NCBI GenBank assembly: GCA_033675265.1
Contig: JAUJYZ010000439.1
Location: 1 to 64,000, forward strand
DNA length: 64,000 bases
Source: Actinostola sp. cb2023
Lineage: Eukaryota; Cnidaria; Anthozoa; Actiniaria; Actinostolidae
Direction of reading: 5' to 3'
The notes under the pieces were generated by a model. The model did not search any database, was not told the origin of the DNA, and saw only the letters and a list, made by a program, of their open reading frames with translations. A program made the position numbers and the translations under genes. Shown here piece after piece: positions 39,985 through 50,602 of this stretch (position 1 is its first letter; each line of letters begins with the position of its first letter).

Positions 39985-42017
39985 CACAGGCAGCCCAACC
40001 ACTGCTTTTGAGGCTACTAAATAATTCAAAAAACGATATATGCGTCTTTTTTTGATGGGTTCCCTGTGGTAAAGCGAGCGCGCGCGCAATACATATGTTG
40101 GGTTCCCTGTGCTGAGTAATGTCCTATGTTGGGCTTCCTGTGTGCCTCCTGCGGGATGCGCCCGCAGCTGTGTATATTGAAACAAGGTATGAAACTCCAT
40201 CACGTGACAAATACGTTTTTGACCCTAATTTTGTCAATGTGATGTGAAAATTCAATTTTTCTTCGAATAACTAAACTTTACCGTATTCTTGAAGCACATT
40301 GTAAGTGTCAGTCGTCTAACTTCAACGTACGCTGAGAAACTAATTTTTGAAATTTTGAGCGTCGTGGCCCGATGTGCGCCGCGTTTTGTTGGTGCACTTT
40401 TCCGTGAGGCAGTCGGATTTTACCTTCGAGAGGACATCGGCAAGCGCTCGGCAAATCTGAATTGTGCTCTTTTTTGCAAGTTTTAATATTTATATTTTCA
40501 CTAAGTCAAAACATTTACAATATACTTTATTTGTTTTCTGTTTTGACTTTTATATAGTATTTGTATTGTGTTTTGATTTTTATCGATTAAAATGCTTTAA
40601 AATTGAGGCATTGTGTTTTATAAATGCAGAATAGTTTCCATATTTAGTACTGCACAACACATTTTTGCTATCAGTGCTAGTAAACAAAATGACAAACAAA
40701 CGTATTTATTTCAACAATCAGTTAAAATAAGTTTACTAGCTTTTTACACACTGTTTTGCCGTTCTTTCTGTACAATTCATTCACTATATTGATCAGTATT
40801 ACTATGGATATTGTTTTGTATATAAAAATACAAAATTAATAAATTTTATGCCTGTCACCACAATCGACGAAGTTGTGAATGAATAACAAACATCGGAGTG
40901 CGATATTAAAAGCTTACTTACGTTCTTCCGTGAACCATATTTAAAATTACTCTGTGTTTCTCTCAGATGATAGTATTTGCTAAATGAGTTGTACTATGTC
41001 AATGACAATAAAGAACAACTGTTAATATTTTAGTTCACGGCTGCTTCATGAGTCCATCGCCATTCATCATGACTCCTTCGATGTCAGTGAATTTGAGTTC
41101 GTCTCAAGGTTTATACTGTGTTGGCGTTCCGGCTTGTGTTGTAAGAAGTACTGTAAGAAAGCACAAAATAACATAGATGAGAGAGTCATAATGTTTAAAC
41201 AGATAAAGTACTAGGTTCTTTGTTGAACTTGATTGAAGTGTACAATGTGTGTGTAAGTCTTTAATATTTCAATGACAACTGTACACATGTGACATGTACA
41301 AGTGAAATAGCTCGGTCATAGTTAATTTATGAAAAATAACTGAAGCAGCCCTTCTGCCATAGTATAGGCAAGTCCTTTCATGTCTTTTATTAGAGAACAG
41401 TTAGAGCAAAAACTACTAAAACCTCAAGAAAATAATTCAGAAAATATATTTAGTTCAGCCAGGAGCCCATCACAAAACTGCCGTGTGTCGAGCACAACAT
41501 ACAATTCTCCATCATTCAAAATGAAAAAGGACTACTTTAAAACCGTCAAATTTCATCTAAAGCTACTTAAAGTTGACATGAATTGTGAACTTCTAAACTT
41601 ACCATGGATAAGGAAAAGAATCCAAACGCTTACACCGAAAAAATCATGTTTTGCTTCATCAACTTCTCCGCCATTTTTCAAAACTTCAGCGACTTCACCC
41701 TGGGTACCCCCCACGGGCCTGTAGCGTACGACGACTTCGGCTCTTCGGTTCACGGAAAAGTGCACCAACAAAACGCGGCGCACATCAGGCCATCACGTGA
41801 CTGGAGTTTCATACCTTGTATAAATATACACATTTGCTGCGGGCGCATCCCGCAGGACGCACACAGGAAGCCCAACATAGGACATTACTCAGCACAGGGA
41901 ACCCAACATATGTATTGCGCACGCGCGCTTTACCACAGGGAACCCATCAAAAAAAGACGCAATTATCATTTTTTGAATTATTTAGTAGCCTCAAAAGCAA
42001 TGGTTGGGCTGCCTGTG
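39985..42017. mobile_element. CACAGG-family transposon, long copy 2 (2,033 bp)
   Basis: CACAGGCAGCCCAACCA start, TGGTTGGGCTGCCTGTG end, GCCTGAC duplicated at 39978-39984 and 42018-42024. Terminal inverted repeats of about 215 bp end at GTATATTGAAACAAGGTATG and its inverse. The core (about 40180-41815) aligns in reverse to 12964-14600 of copy 1. For example, GGGTACCCCCCACGGGCC and GTACGACGACTTCGGC recur in both. Open frames in the core (114 and 139 codons) are not conserved as protein. No transposase seen. Confidence 0.88.
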
Positions 42018-42084
42018 GCCTGACATCAAGGTATATCGTGGGTCCTGCCGTCCATGGTCAGTGCGGTCAATTGGTAAGCGTCCT

Positions 42085-42285
42085 TAGAGTCGTTTTCGTA
42101 TTAGTGGGCAACCTACGGCGCGGAGTTACGGTCACGGTATCGGGAATCGAAGACATTCTATTCAACCAATCGATCACAGCGCGCGTAAAATCATTTGGCT
42201 CAACCAATCAGAATGTTTTGGACACGGCACGGTCACGGCACGAACCGTATCGTGGCTACTTCCCACTCATACGAAAGCGACTGTA
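42085..42285. mobile_element. TA-flanked miniature element, TAGAGTCGTTTTCG family, copy 2
   Basis: TAGAGTCGTTTTCGTATTAG at the left, CTCATACGAAAGCGACTGTA at the right. The interior matches the copy at 15864-16074, including the two CAACCAATC boxes. Confidence 0.85.
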
Positions 42286-42382
42286 ATTTAGAAACGTTTG
42301 CCTTACAGACTGTTGAAAGCATGAAAGCCTTCAGAATGAGTGGAGAATCCGCTGAATCGAATTATTTTAATTTCTTCAAATA

Positions 42383-42930
42383 ACTGATCAGTTCCCAGGA
42401 TTTCTACGACATATAGCTGCTGTATTGTAGCTGTAGTTTCTTGTATATGTAAATAACTGATCAGTTCCCAGGATTTCTACGACATATAGCTGCTGTATTG
42501 TAATAATAATAATAATAATATCTTTATATTTGTAGCTATAGTTTCTTGTATATGTAAATAACTGATCGGTTCCCAGGATTTCTACGACATATAGCTGCTG
42601 TATTGTAGCTGTAGTTTCTTGTATATGTAAATAACTGATCGGTTCCCAGGATTTCTACGACATATATAGCTGCTGTATTGTAGCTGTAGTTTCTTGTATA
42701 TGTAAATAACTGATCAGTTCCCAGGATTTCTACGACATATAGCTGCTGTATTGTAGCTATAGTTTCTTGTATATGTAAATAACTGATCGGTTCCCAGGAT
42801 TTCTACGACATATAGCTGCTGTATTGTAGCTGTAGTTTCTTGTATATGTAAATAACTGATCAGTTCCCAGAATTTCTACGACATATAGCTGCTGTATTGT
42901 AGCTATAGTTTCTTGTATATGTAAATAAGT
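42383..42930. repeat. About 72-bp tandem repeat, seven copies
   Basis: Unit: ATAACTGATCAGTTCCCAGG ATTTCTACGACATATAGC TGCTGTATTGTAGCTGTAG TTTCTTGTATATGTAA. One unit is interrupted by an (AAT)n/TCTTTATATTT segment (42502-42530). Variants include GATCGG and CATATATAGC. Confidence 0.93.
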
Positions 42931-43020
42931 GCATGCTGTAATCTGAAATAAATTCAAACCGGCTTGAAAGTGGCTTTTGATTTGATTATTAGTAAAATAA
43001 ACTCGGTGTTGGGTGGTTCA

Positions 43021-43291
43021 AGTGCTTATGAAGCTTATTTTTTTATTTTGAAAATCGATTACATATGAAATGAATAGTGGGATGTTTCAGTGTTTTGTGA
43101 TTTGAGCTTCGCATTTATATAAAAAAGTTACAGCAAATGCCTCCTTTGACGTCACCGAATTAGCATATCACGATTTCAAACCTTCATAACTCACAAATGC
43201 AAGGCTTAAATCACAAAATAACTGAACCACCCCACTATTCACTTCATATGTAATCGATTTTCAAAATAAACAAATAAGCTTCATAAGCACT
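43021..43291. mobile_element. Miniature inverted-repeat element, AGTGCTTATGAAGCTT ends
   Basis: AGTGCTTATGAAGCTTATTT and its inverse AAGCTTCATAAGCACT, with arms of about 65 bp including GAAAATCGATTACATATG. The interior has a TTTGTGATTTGAGC / AAATCACAAA pair as well. Confidence 0.8.
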
Positions 43292-43483
43292 TTAAGGGTT
43301 AAAATTACCTAAAAATAAGGAATTCACTTGGAACAACCCCTAAAAAAATATTTAAAAAAATCGCGGATTGCAACCCCTAAAAATATGACATACCATGGAG
43401 CCGAATATAGGGAGAACCTCCCCCTGTGTTTAGAGTTTAGAATTTATATTGGTTCAATCCAATATACGGAAAAATATGGCGAC

Positions 43484-43774
43484 TGTATATAGCTAATTGC
43501 ATAATCGCTGTCGGGTTGAAAATCATAAATCATAGAAGCTGAGACCGCAAGGATGGATGGGAAATCAGTTCATGACCCGCATTACATACAGATATATTCA
43601 ATGTTCTCGTAGTTTTGAAGGTATATGAGCTATTTAACTAAGATCCTACAAGTCTGGATAAAAAGGTCGATGATTTGACGGTGTTATTTGAGAGTTTTAA
43701 TTTCCCAGAATTCCTTTTGGTCATAGCTTTCATGATTTTCAACCCGACAACGATTATGCAATTAACTATATACA
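43484..43774. mobile_element. Miniature inverted-repeat element, TGTATATAGCTAATTGC ends
   Basis: TGTATATAGCTAATTGCATA through CGGGTTGAAAATCAT is mirrored by ATGATTTTCAACCCG through GCAATTAACTATATACA, about 43-bp arms. Confidence 0.75.
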
Positions 43775-44145
43775 CTCAACCACAATCCTTTGCGACGATA
43801 AAACAGTCTATTACTCAGTTCTACAAACTGTCTGGTATACTTCACAGTTACAAGATTCTGATGTTTCTGAACGGGAAAGTAAATTTATGGCGCACAGGAT
43901 TGTGGTCAAATCAACCGGTACAAACCGCCAACCTAGTTTTTTTCAGCCTCGGCCTTTTATGCGTGTTTTATAATGTCGTAAGAGACACGCCGACTTTGCT
44001 GCCTCGTTCCCCTGATAAAATAGCTCTTCGAACAGCAGGAACTCGAAATCAATTCAAGGGTCATTTTGATGTTTCAAATTAATTGGAAATGTATGCGTCT
44101 TTGAAACAAATAAATAAATATATAACAGAAGAAGTTCGAACCAGT

Positions 44146-44241
44146 GTCCATCCATGTTCGAGAATCCAGCAGTACTCTTCTTCGATGTTTCATCCGAGCC
44201 CGCGCCGAAGAGAACCGCTGGATTCTCGAGCATGGTGTCCA
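44146..44241. repeat. Small palindromic repeat with CTCGAG/GGATTCT core, copy 1
   Basis: TCCATGTTCGAGAATCCAGC faces GCTGGATTCTCGAGCATGG, with a loop of about 35 nt that itself is partly inverted (TCTTCTTCG/GCCGAAGAG). The same structure recurs at 51585-51677. Confidence 0.7.
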
Positions 44242-44793
44242 TCAGAGTTTGAAATCGACAATAACATATGCGCATGCTCTAGTGTTAGCCAATCAAATCT
44301 ACGTTATAAACACACCTATCACAACTGCATACTGACATCAAACTCGTTACCATATAAGGTGAAATGCAGAATTGCATGTATTTTGAGTATTTGCCTATAT
44401 TTTATCGTTGCTAAGGCAACCAAACAACAAATACAAAATAATCTCATGCACTCAAAGTCATGGTATGAGTCAAAGATAACATAATAATAATAATACATAT
44501 AAATAAGCCAACGATAACTGAACGACTATTTCTTACGACATTTTGTAATTTTCGACTAAAACTTGAGATGAATAACCCGGCTGTTTGTGATTGGCTGACA
44601 GTCAAACTACGTCATGGTAATAGTGACGGTGTCATTGACCATATATGGCGTCCGATACGCTAAGGACACTTCTATAATAGCAGACAAATAAACAGAACAT
44701 TTAACAGGTACGCGCGGGAGTATATCTGTGAGTGAGTTCAGATTGTTCCTTCCATGGCAATGAGTACTATGGAGAGAAAGTCCAAAAAGGTAA

Positions 44794-45432
44794 CACGATC
44801 ATCAACTGTGGACAGTCGTTCAGCCAATAAGTAAGGAACCTACTGTTTACACAGCGAAGGAGAATAAATCTCTCGATCACACCAGAGGAAAACAGCTACT
44901 TCAAAATAGAAATAGTACCACCACAACCGCGCTCAAGCCAAAGCGAAGTGTCCGTCCCGCAATGCTCAACAAAGATGAAGGAGAACAGTTACAGAAAAAT
45001 AGCCGAAAAACAGCGATAAAACACACACCAACACAAGGTCAACCCAACGGTAAAATACGCCTACCTCCCATCAAAAGAAAGAAAAAACCTGCTCGATTAC
45101 AGACTATCAAAGAGAAAGGCGATGTACGACCGAGCACCAAGGCACTCGAGAAGATCCAACAACCTTCCCCTCCGTCTCCAGAACGAAGGAATGGCTGTTT
45201 ACAGGACGCCATTTACTTGAAAAGTGTTCCTACATCGACAAATGTATCACCAGCCACACGCACTAAAGCCGCTACTTTCCCTGGTGGAAGAAGACAAGCA
45301 TTTCTTGTCGAGGGGAGCGCTAGCGGCAAAGATGGAAAAGACAACGAAGGGCGACGCGAGGCCATCTGTACTACAACTGACAAGTTTGCCAAGGACAGGG
45401 TTGCTGTTCGTGTGTTGAGAAAGAGATTCTGA
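44794..45432 (+). CDS. Unrecognised basic protein, open paralogue of the 38797-39799 pseudogene
   Basis: Open frame from 44794 (a stop lies at 44791) to TGA at 45430-45432. The first Met is at 44962 (MLNKDEGEQLQKNSRKT); the frame upstream is open and similar in style (QLLQNRNSTTTTALKPKRSV), so an earlier exon probably supplies the start. An ATG at 44754 (MAMSTMERKSKK, followed by GTAACA) is one candidate but does not join in frame. The sequence is very basic and Pro-rich in the middle (RLPPIKRKKKPARLQ, PSPPSPERR) and ends in the block AATFPGGRRQAFLV ... REAICTTTDKFAKDRVAVRV. It has only one KDEGEQLQKNS unit against three in the pseudogene. The lysine/arginine clusters could be nuclear-localising or nucleic-acid-binding, which is inference only. 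Confidence 0.55.
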   Translation, partial: HDHQLWTVVQPISKEPTVYTAKENKSLDHTRGKQLLQNRNSTTTTALKPKRSVRPAMLNKDEGEQLQKNSRKTAIKHTPTQGQPNGKIRLPPIKRKKKPARLQTIKEKGDVRPSTKALEKIQQPSPPSPERRNGCLQDAIYLKSVPTSTNVSPATRTKAATFPGGRRQAFLVEGSASGKDGKDNEGRREAICTTTDKFAKDRVAVRVLRKRF

Positions 45433-45814
45433 GAGCAAGGAATGCTGTGTCATTACAATCTTGGACAAAACTGTTAAGACTATTTTTCATGTTTTGGTGC
45501 ATTTTTTAACATTTTTGAATGCTTTACCACAGGTAGCCCAAGCAATATTCTTTTCATGTTCTGACATAGTGGGAATATCAGGTTAACTTCAATAATATGA
45601 AGCAATCTTTTCAAATGTTGTTTACTTTGTCTTGTTTTATAATCTGGCAACGATTACATTTATTGAACGAGCTTTTCAAATTTTGATTTTCTGGCGACGC
45701 GGTTGACGCTGACTGATTCGGTTTGAGTGAGTCTCCAGCCTTCCCTCTGTAGGTAGACTGGGAACATTCTCCCCCCCCCCCCCCCCCCCCTTCCCCCACC
45801 CTCCCCACCCCTCC

Positions 45815-45893
45815 AGACTCAGTCGAACGAGAGAAAAAGACATTCCAATCCTCACGCGTCCGGAATTTGTTTTTCTCTCGTTCGACTGAGTCT
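45815..45893. repeat. Palindrome AGACTCAGTCGAACGAGAG
   Basis: AGACTCAGTCGAACGAGAGA and TCTCTCGTTCGACTGAGTCT, 26-bp near-perfect arms around a 27-nt loop, just right of a poly(C) tract. Confidence 0.8.
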
Positions 45894-46168
45894 GAAGGGA
45901 AAGGGGATTGTTCACAGTCTACTTTGTAGTTCTTGTAGGAGGAGCAAAATTTAAAAATATCATTAACTGATATATAAGCGTCGGCTCGTGCTGAAACTTG
46001 GCCAGATTATAAAGCAAGACACAATAAACAACACTTAATTGGCCGTAGAAAATTTGGAGAATTGAACCTGATATAGGACCACATACAAATACTTAGAGAT
46101 ATTAAATCCTAATAATTATTGTAAACTATAAAGTCGTTCGTTCTTCAAATTAAAAACACCCAAAAATC

Positions 46169-46192
46169 AGGAGCCCATTGCTGGGCTCCTGC
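46169..46192. other. Perfect short hairpin CAGGAGCCCA-TTGC-TGGGCTCCTG
   Basis: 10-bp perfect GC-rich stem with a 4-nt loop; no following T-run, so no reason to call a terminator. Confidence 0.8.
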
Positions 46193-47319
46193 AAAAATAC
46201 AATTCCTTATTATACGACTGTGACGTAAATTTACCATAAAAGGGCACAAAATCCTCCAAATATCCGAGCGTATTACCCACTGTAGATTGTCGTATTACCC
46301 GGCTTGTAACCCGGTAAAACCGGTTTTGAACACAGCATATTTTGTACCAGTTTTGGTTTTCATTGCAAAAAGAAAAAACACTATACAATGACAGAAAAGT
46401 ATTTCTAAAGGGAATAGGGAAACAAACAACTACTTTTTAATGATATCTGTATAGAAAATATGAAGAAAATCCAATCTTTTTGGTGAAAAAAGCCAACGAA
46501 AAATCTCTCGAGCGCGCGCTCGATGGCGTATCGATTGTGATAGCGCGCGCATTTCACAAACAAATCACAAAAACAGCTTTTGTACGCTTTTGTACGTTTT
46601 TGGGGGGGTTTATTTTGTTGTCGTATAATAAACAATTTATTACAGTTAGAGTTGTGTAATACGGCTGGACATTTTTACGAGTCTTGCTGTATTTTGACGA
46701 GCCGTACTCTAACTGTAATAACCTCTATATATTGAAGCTTTTATTTTACTAGAATTCGAGATCCGGCCTCAAGTCATTTATAACTACTCGACGCAGTGAA
46801 CTGGTGCTCAAAAGCGTCACAAAAGTTTTTTTTTGAAAATACAAAATATGCAATTTTGTTTATGTAAAATTGTAGACAATAACGAAGAACATCAGAATCG
46901 ATATTTTTCATTTATTATTATTAAAATAACATCCATTATCCTGGCCATCAATGAAATAATCCGCGTGGGGCCTGGTAACGAGTCTAAACACATCTTATTC
47001 TATTTGTGAAATTTAACAGCTATAAATTTGAGCATGATCATAAAATATTAGTGTTAAATACGAGAATTAAGGTAATTCCCTTGTTTTGCATTGCGCACGC
47101 TGTATTGCGCACGATTCTGAAGCTCGCGCACATTGGAGACCATTGGAAATCGTTAAATATTTCAAGTCGGTAACTGACGTTTTTTCAAAATAAATCGAAA
47201 ACGGGAATGGTGACCCCCATTTTTTGAGATTTTTAATAATCGGTGCTGCGTATTATATATCAAAATATGAAGGAACGTTTATTGGATAAATTTTCAAACA
47301 TTTAGTTGAGAATAGTTAA

Positions 47320-47586
47320 AGGAGCACTCTCACAGGTAATGCATTGCGCGCCGTGTTATTGTTTACATACGGGATACTACTTAGATTTGACAAGAATGCA
47401 CGTGAAAAGTACACATGAAAAGTTCGCCTTTCGAATTCCGATACGGATCAGCAATGGCAAGTCCGGAGTTCTCCAGAGAATCTCTTCCTTCTCGTGTGGT
47501 AAGTAGAAATCTGCCATTTTCGTATCATACGAAAATGGCGCTGAGGGGTTCAAGGCGCGCAATGCATTATCTGTGAGAGTGCTCCT
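47320..47586. mobile_element. TTAA-flanked miniature element, AGGAGCACTCTCAC ends
   Basis: TTAA (47316-47319), AGGAGCACTCTCACAGGTAA at the left, TTATCTGTGAGAGTGCTCCT at the right, TTAA (47587-47590). Further in, ATGCATTGCGCGCC is inverted too, and the middle has CATTTTCGTATCATACGAAAATG. piggyBac/Kolobok-type duplication. Confidence 0.85.
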
Positions 47587-48774
47587 TTAAAGCGTACGAT
47601 TTCTGGACGTTCGTAGAGGCGCACAACATACTTGCATGTTTCGTTAATATTTCAACAGTCACAGTCATTCAATTACTTTGATTGATTTAGTCAGTATAGC
47701 TTAACTAGTAAACTTAGAATTATATGTAATTTATGTTCTAAGGTAGTTATTTGGACCGAGAAAAAAGGTTTTTCATTACAACTTCCGGTTGCTACCACAT
47801 TTGGCTATACACCTATAAATTGATATATTTGAAGAGCATCTAGCGCGAAAACGAGAATGGTGACCCCCTCTTTTTATTACAGTTTTGAAATGTCCATTAC
47901 ATAGTTAATGTCCATGCAAAGTTTCAGAACAAAGTTATTGGCAAAACTTATTCTAAGGAATTATAAAGAGCCGAAAAGGTTTTGCGTGACTACGTGTTTT
48001 CTTATGCAAATCATTGGCCTTTGTGTCGACAATAAATTCAGGAAACTTCCTAGGGTAACAGAAAAATAAAATTAACCAGTGTAAGATATTTCTTACCGCC
48101 ATACTATTATATGCTGAATGTTTTTCTCTCATATCTCTACATTCTAGCAGCAGCACGTTTTTATTCTACACTATTATAAAGACGTAATTCAGTGAGACAG
48201 CGGTGTACAGCTCTAAATATGTGACGGGGGACATGCTAATTTTATACAGTCCTTCCTAATTGCATATCCAGATTTCACTCTAAATACAGTTTTATAGTTT
48301 TGTTTTTGCTTACTAAGCGATAATTTTATCATTTCTTGTAAAAATTGTGCTGAAATAATTGTCATTTCTCTCCCCAATTACAGTAAGATCATCATGACAA
48401 TTCAAACGTTCCACATAAGTTGACTTTGAGCACCAGCTCACTGCGCCCAGTCATATGTGTTGTCATTTAATCAAAGTCAACTCTTCATGGAAATAAAAAC
48501 ATTTCTTCCGAGGCTCATTGTAATAAATAACATAATAAAATAACTATGACATAACGCGCGCTCTGGTTGGCCAAAGGATGCGTATGCCGCGTGCACATGC
48601 ATTCCAAATTTTTCATAGTTTTCGAGCACTTGTGAACTGATCAGAACACTCGAGAAATGTTGAGAAACATCTCCTAACACTTCTCTCATGTTCTGATCAG
48701 TCCCCGCGCGTGCTCTAAAATTACACATAGCACGTGTTTTATATTTCTTCAATATATCGATATATGTGCGCTTC

Positions 48775-48942
48775 TTTTGTATGGTTTCCTGTGGTAGAAA
48801 CAGTTGAAAGTAAACGCGCGAATCCTTGCGTAAAACACAGGGAGCCCAATATAATACGTATTCCTCGCACTCTACCACAGGAAGCCCATCAAAATAAGAC
48901 GCGCGCATACAATTTTGTTTTAGGTTGGTCTGCCTATGGTAA
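48775..48942. mobile_element. Degenerate CACAGG-family fragment
   Basis: TATGGTTTCCTGTGGTAGA, CACAGGGAGCCCAATATAAT, CTACCACAGGAAGCCCATC and GGTTGGTCTGCCTATGG boxes in family order. The left end is not recognisable. Confidence 0.65.
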
Positions 48943-49135
48943 AATCACCATGCATGTTGCACATAATTTGACAACCAATCACAATCAAACTTTTGTTGTC
49001 AAATTTAGAAACATTTCGAAAATGTGTCCGGATGTGACGCAGGGCATTTAATTTGTCCATTCTCCCACAGACCCCTCTCATCATTGAGAAAAATCGATGT
49101 TTACTAATGATGAGAGGGGTCTCAGTAATGAGAAG

Positions 49136-49366
49136 GGTCTGGGGCGATTCTGGGGCGTTTCTCGAAAGTCCCGTAAACTTTTCGGGCCCGAAAAAACATC
49201 CCAGAAATCTGAGACACTTACTGTACAAAGTTGTTCTTTCGAACAAACTTTCCCTTCATGCAAAGTTCCATGTCTGTAAACTACTTTGTTTTGAAGATAT
49301 AGATTTTTAAAGAAACCCTTTTCGGGCCCGATAAGCTTTTGGGGCTTTCGCGAAACCGGCCCCTGG
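49136..49366. mobile_element. Degenerate element with GGGGC..TTTCGCGAAA-type ends
   Basis: GGTCTGGGGCGATTCTGGGG with TTTCTCGAAAG, and AACTTTTCGGGCCCGAAAA on the left, face TTTTCGGGCCCGATAAGC and GGGGCTTTCGCGAAACCGG on the right. The ends look hAT-like, but no duplication is readable. A small hairpin CCCCTCTCATCATT / AATGATGAGAGGGG lies just left (49072-49119). Confidence 0.55.
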
Positions 49367-49562
49367 TATCATAGGATCCCAGATCGATGTTTTTTACCTT
49401 TTCTGTGCCTTTATATTTAACAAATAGTATTTATATTATCAAGGATCAGTTTATTAACACTGGTAACATTGGGCGCTATTTTGACAAAGTGAATTGTTGT
49501 TCTATAGGTTAAAGATCGGGAAGCATCGACATTTTGAGCTCAAGGAAAATAGTGATAAGCTA

Positions 49563-49707
49563 TAGAGTGCAGACACTAAAACCGTGAAACAGTACAAACT
49601 ATTTAGTGCTAAATAGCACCAATGAAACAATAGAAAACAAAAGACATTGCACTATTTAGTGCTAATTAAAGTTAGCACTGTTTCATGGTTTTAGTGTTTG
49701 CACTCTA
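49563..49707. mobile_element. TA-ended miniature element TAGAGTGCAGACACTAAAACC, copy 1
   Basis: TAGAGTGCAGACACTAAAAC at the left, GTTTTAGTGTTTGCACTCTA at the right. Internal CTATTTAGTGCTAAATAG palindrome. Related copies at 56175-56261 and, more distantly, 54605-54822. Confidence 0.85.
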
Positions 49708-50602
49708 GATATGATTTAATTATTATTGATAGCGACCTTTCCGACAAATCCCTTCCGGATAATCATCGGCGTCTCGTCGGAACATAAACATACCCACCCC
49801 TCCCCCTCCGTGCATGTTGTCCCTATTCTACCGTATGTTTCATGGACTAATACTTTTACAAAAGAAAAGTAAATAAACAGAAGAAATGTCATATGGAAAT
49901 TGGGACATAGCAACAAGTTTGAAAAATAGAAATGAAATCCAGATTTGGTGTAGAATGATTCCCGTTCCATGCAATCAACAAGACAGTATATTAGAGTAAG
50001 CATAGGTTCATTGTATTCACATGAAATGTATTGGCTTTTGAATAAAAGTGACAATGCGCGTATATTAAATTAATTTCGAGACTCCAATCTAGAGTTAGAT
50101 GTGAAAAAATAAATTCTCAAGACAGATTCGTTCGGCTTGTTACCATTCCCTTGGAAATGATCGAAAAGCAGTTTGCTCCTTAAAAAACACCAAATATCAA
50201 GCTCTATTTACAGTAAAATGACATCAAAAAGGGAAATATGGGTACAATTGGCACTGAAATACTGGGAAATTAAGTATTTAAGAATTCTTTTAAAAACCTG
50301 TTTAAAATAAATGGTAATTACTATGTTTCGATCATTGGCTTGAATGGTGTTAAAATGCGAGGCTTCTCACTAGCAAGACAGGAAGTTTGATGATGTGTAG
50401 TTCCATTCCATTATATAGATGTTCACAACTCATTATTGTAAATAGGCAGCTGAATAGACACTTGTATCAACAGATTTGCTTCTCCAAGGCTGTCCAGTTT
50501 TGTGTTCCCGCTGCCATCTTTCAAACAACTTGGCGTGAGCTCCCTTTGCTTGTGCCAAATACCACTATGATGGGTGGACTGGAGTACTGGATCAAACGGG
50601 GT

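Larger units (their letters stand above)
45433..50602. other. Intergenic, repeats only
   Basis: No gene could be supported. Contents: poly(C) 45771-45790, palindromes 45815-45893 and 46636-46721, hairpin 46169-46192, elements at 47320-47586, 48775-48940, 49136-49366 and 49563-49707, and a CACAGG-family fragment near 45524. The last few hundred bases before 50603 are the 3' side of the G-alpha gene; no clear AATAAA was found. Confidence 0.5.

Noticed and set aside
41380..42023. Frames of 114 and 139 codons in long CACAGG copy 2
   Set aside because: The aligned region in copy 1 does not keep these frames, so they are not conserved coding sequence.
43675..44082. 135-codon frame starting TVLFESFNFPEF
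   Set aside because: Its first part reads through the inverted-repeat element at 43484-43774. No known domain, and no splice-linked neighbours.
46169..46192. Hairpin considered as a transcription terminator
   Set aside because: No T-run follows and no gene ends there. It is not a eukaryotic termination signal.
48477..49279. Overlapping 60-143-codon frames
   Set aside because: They cover transposon fragments and inverted repeats, and none resembles a protein family.
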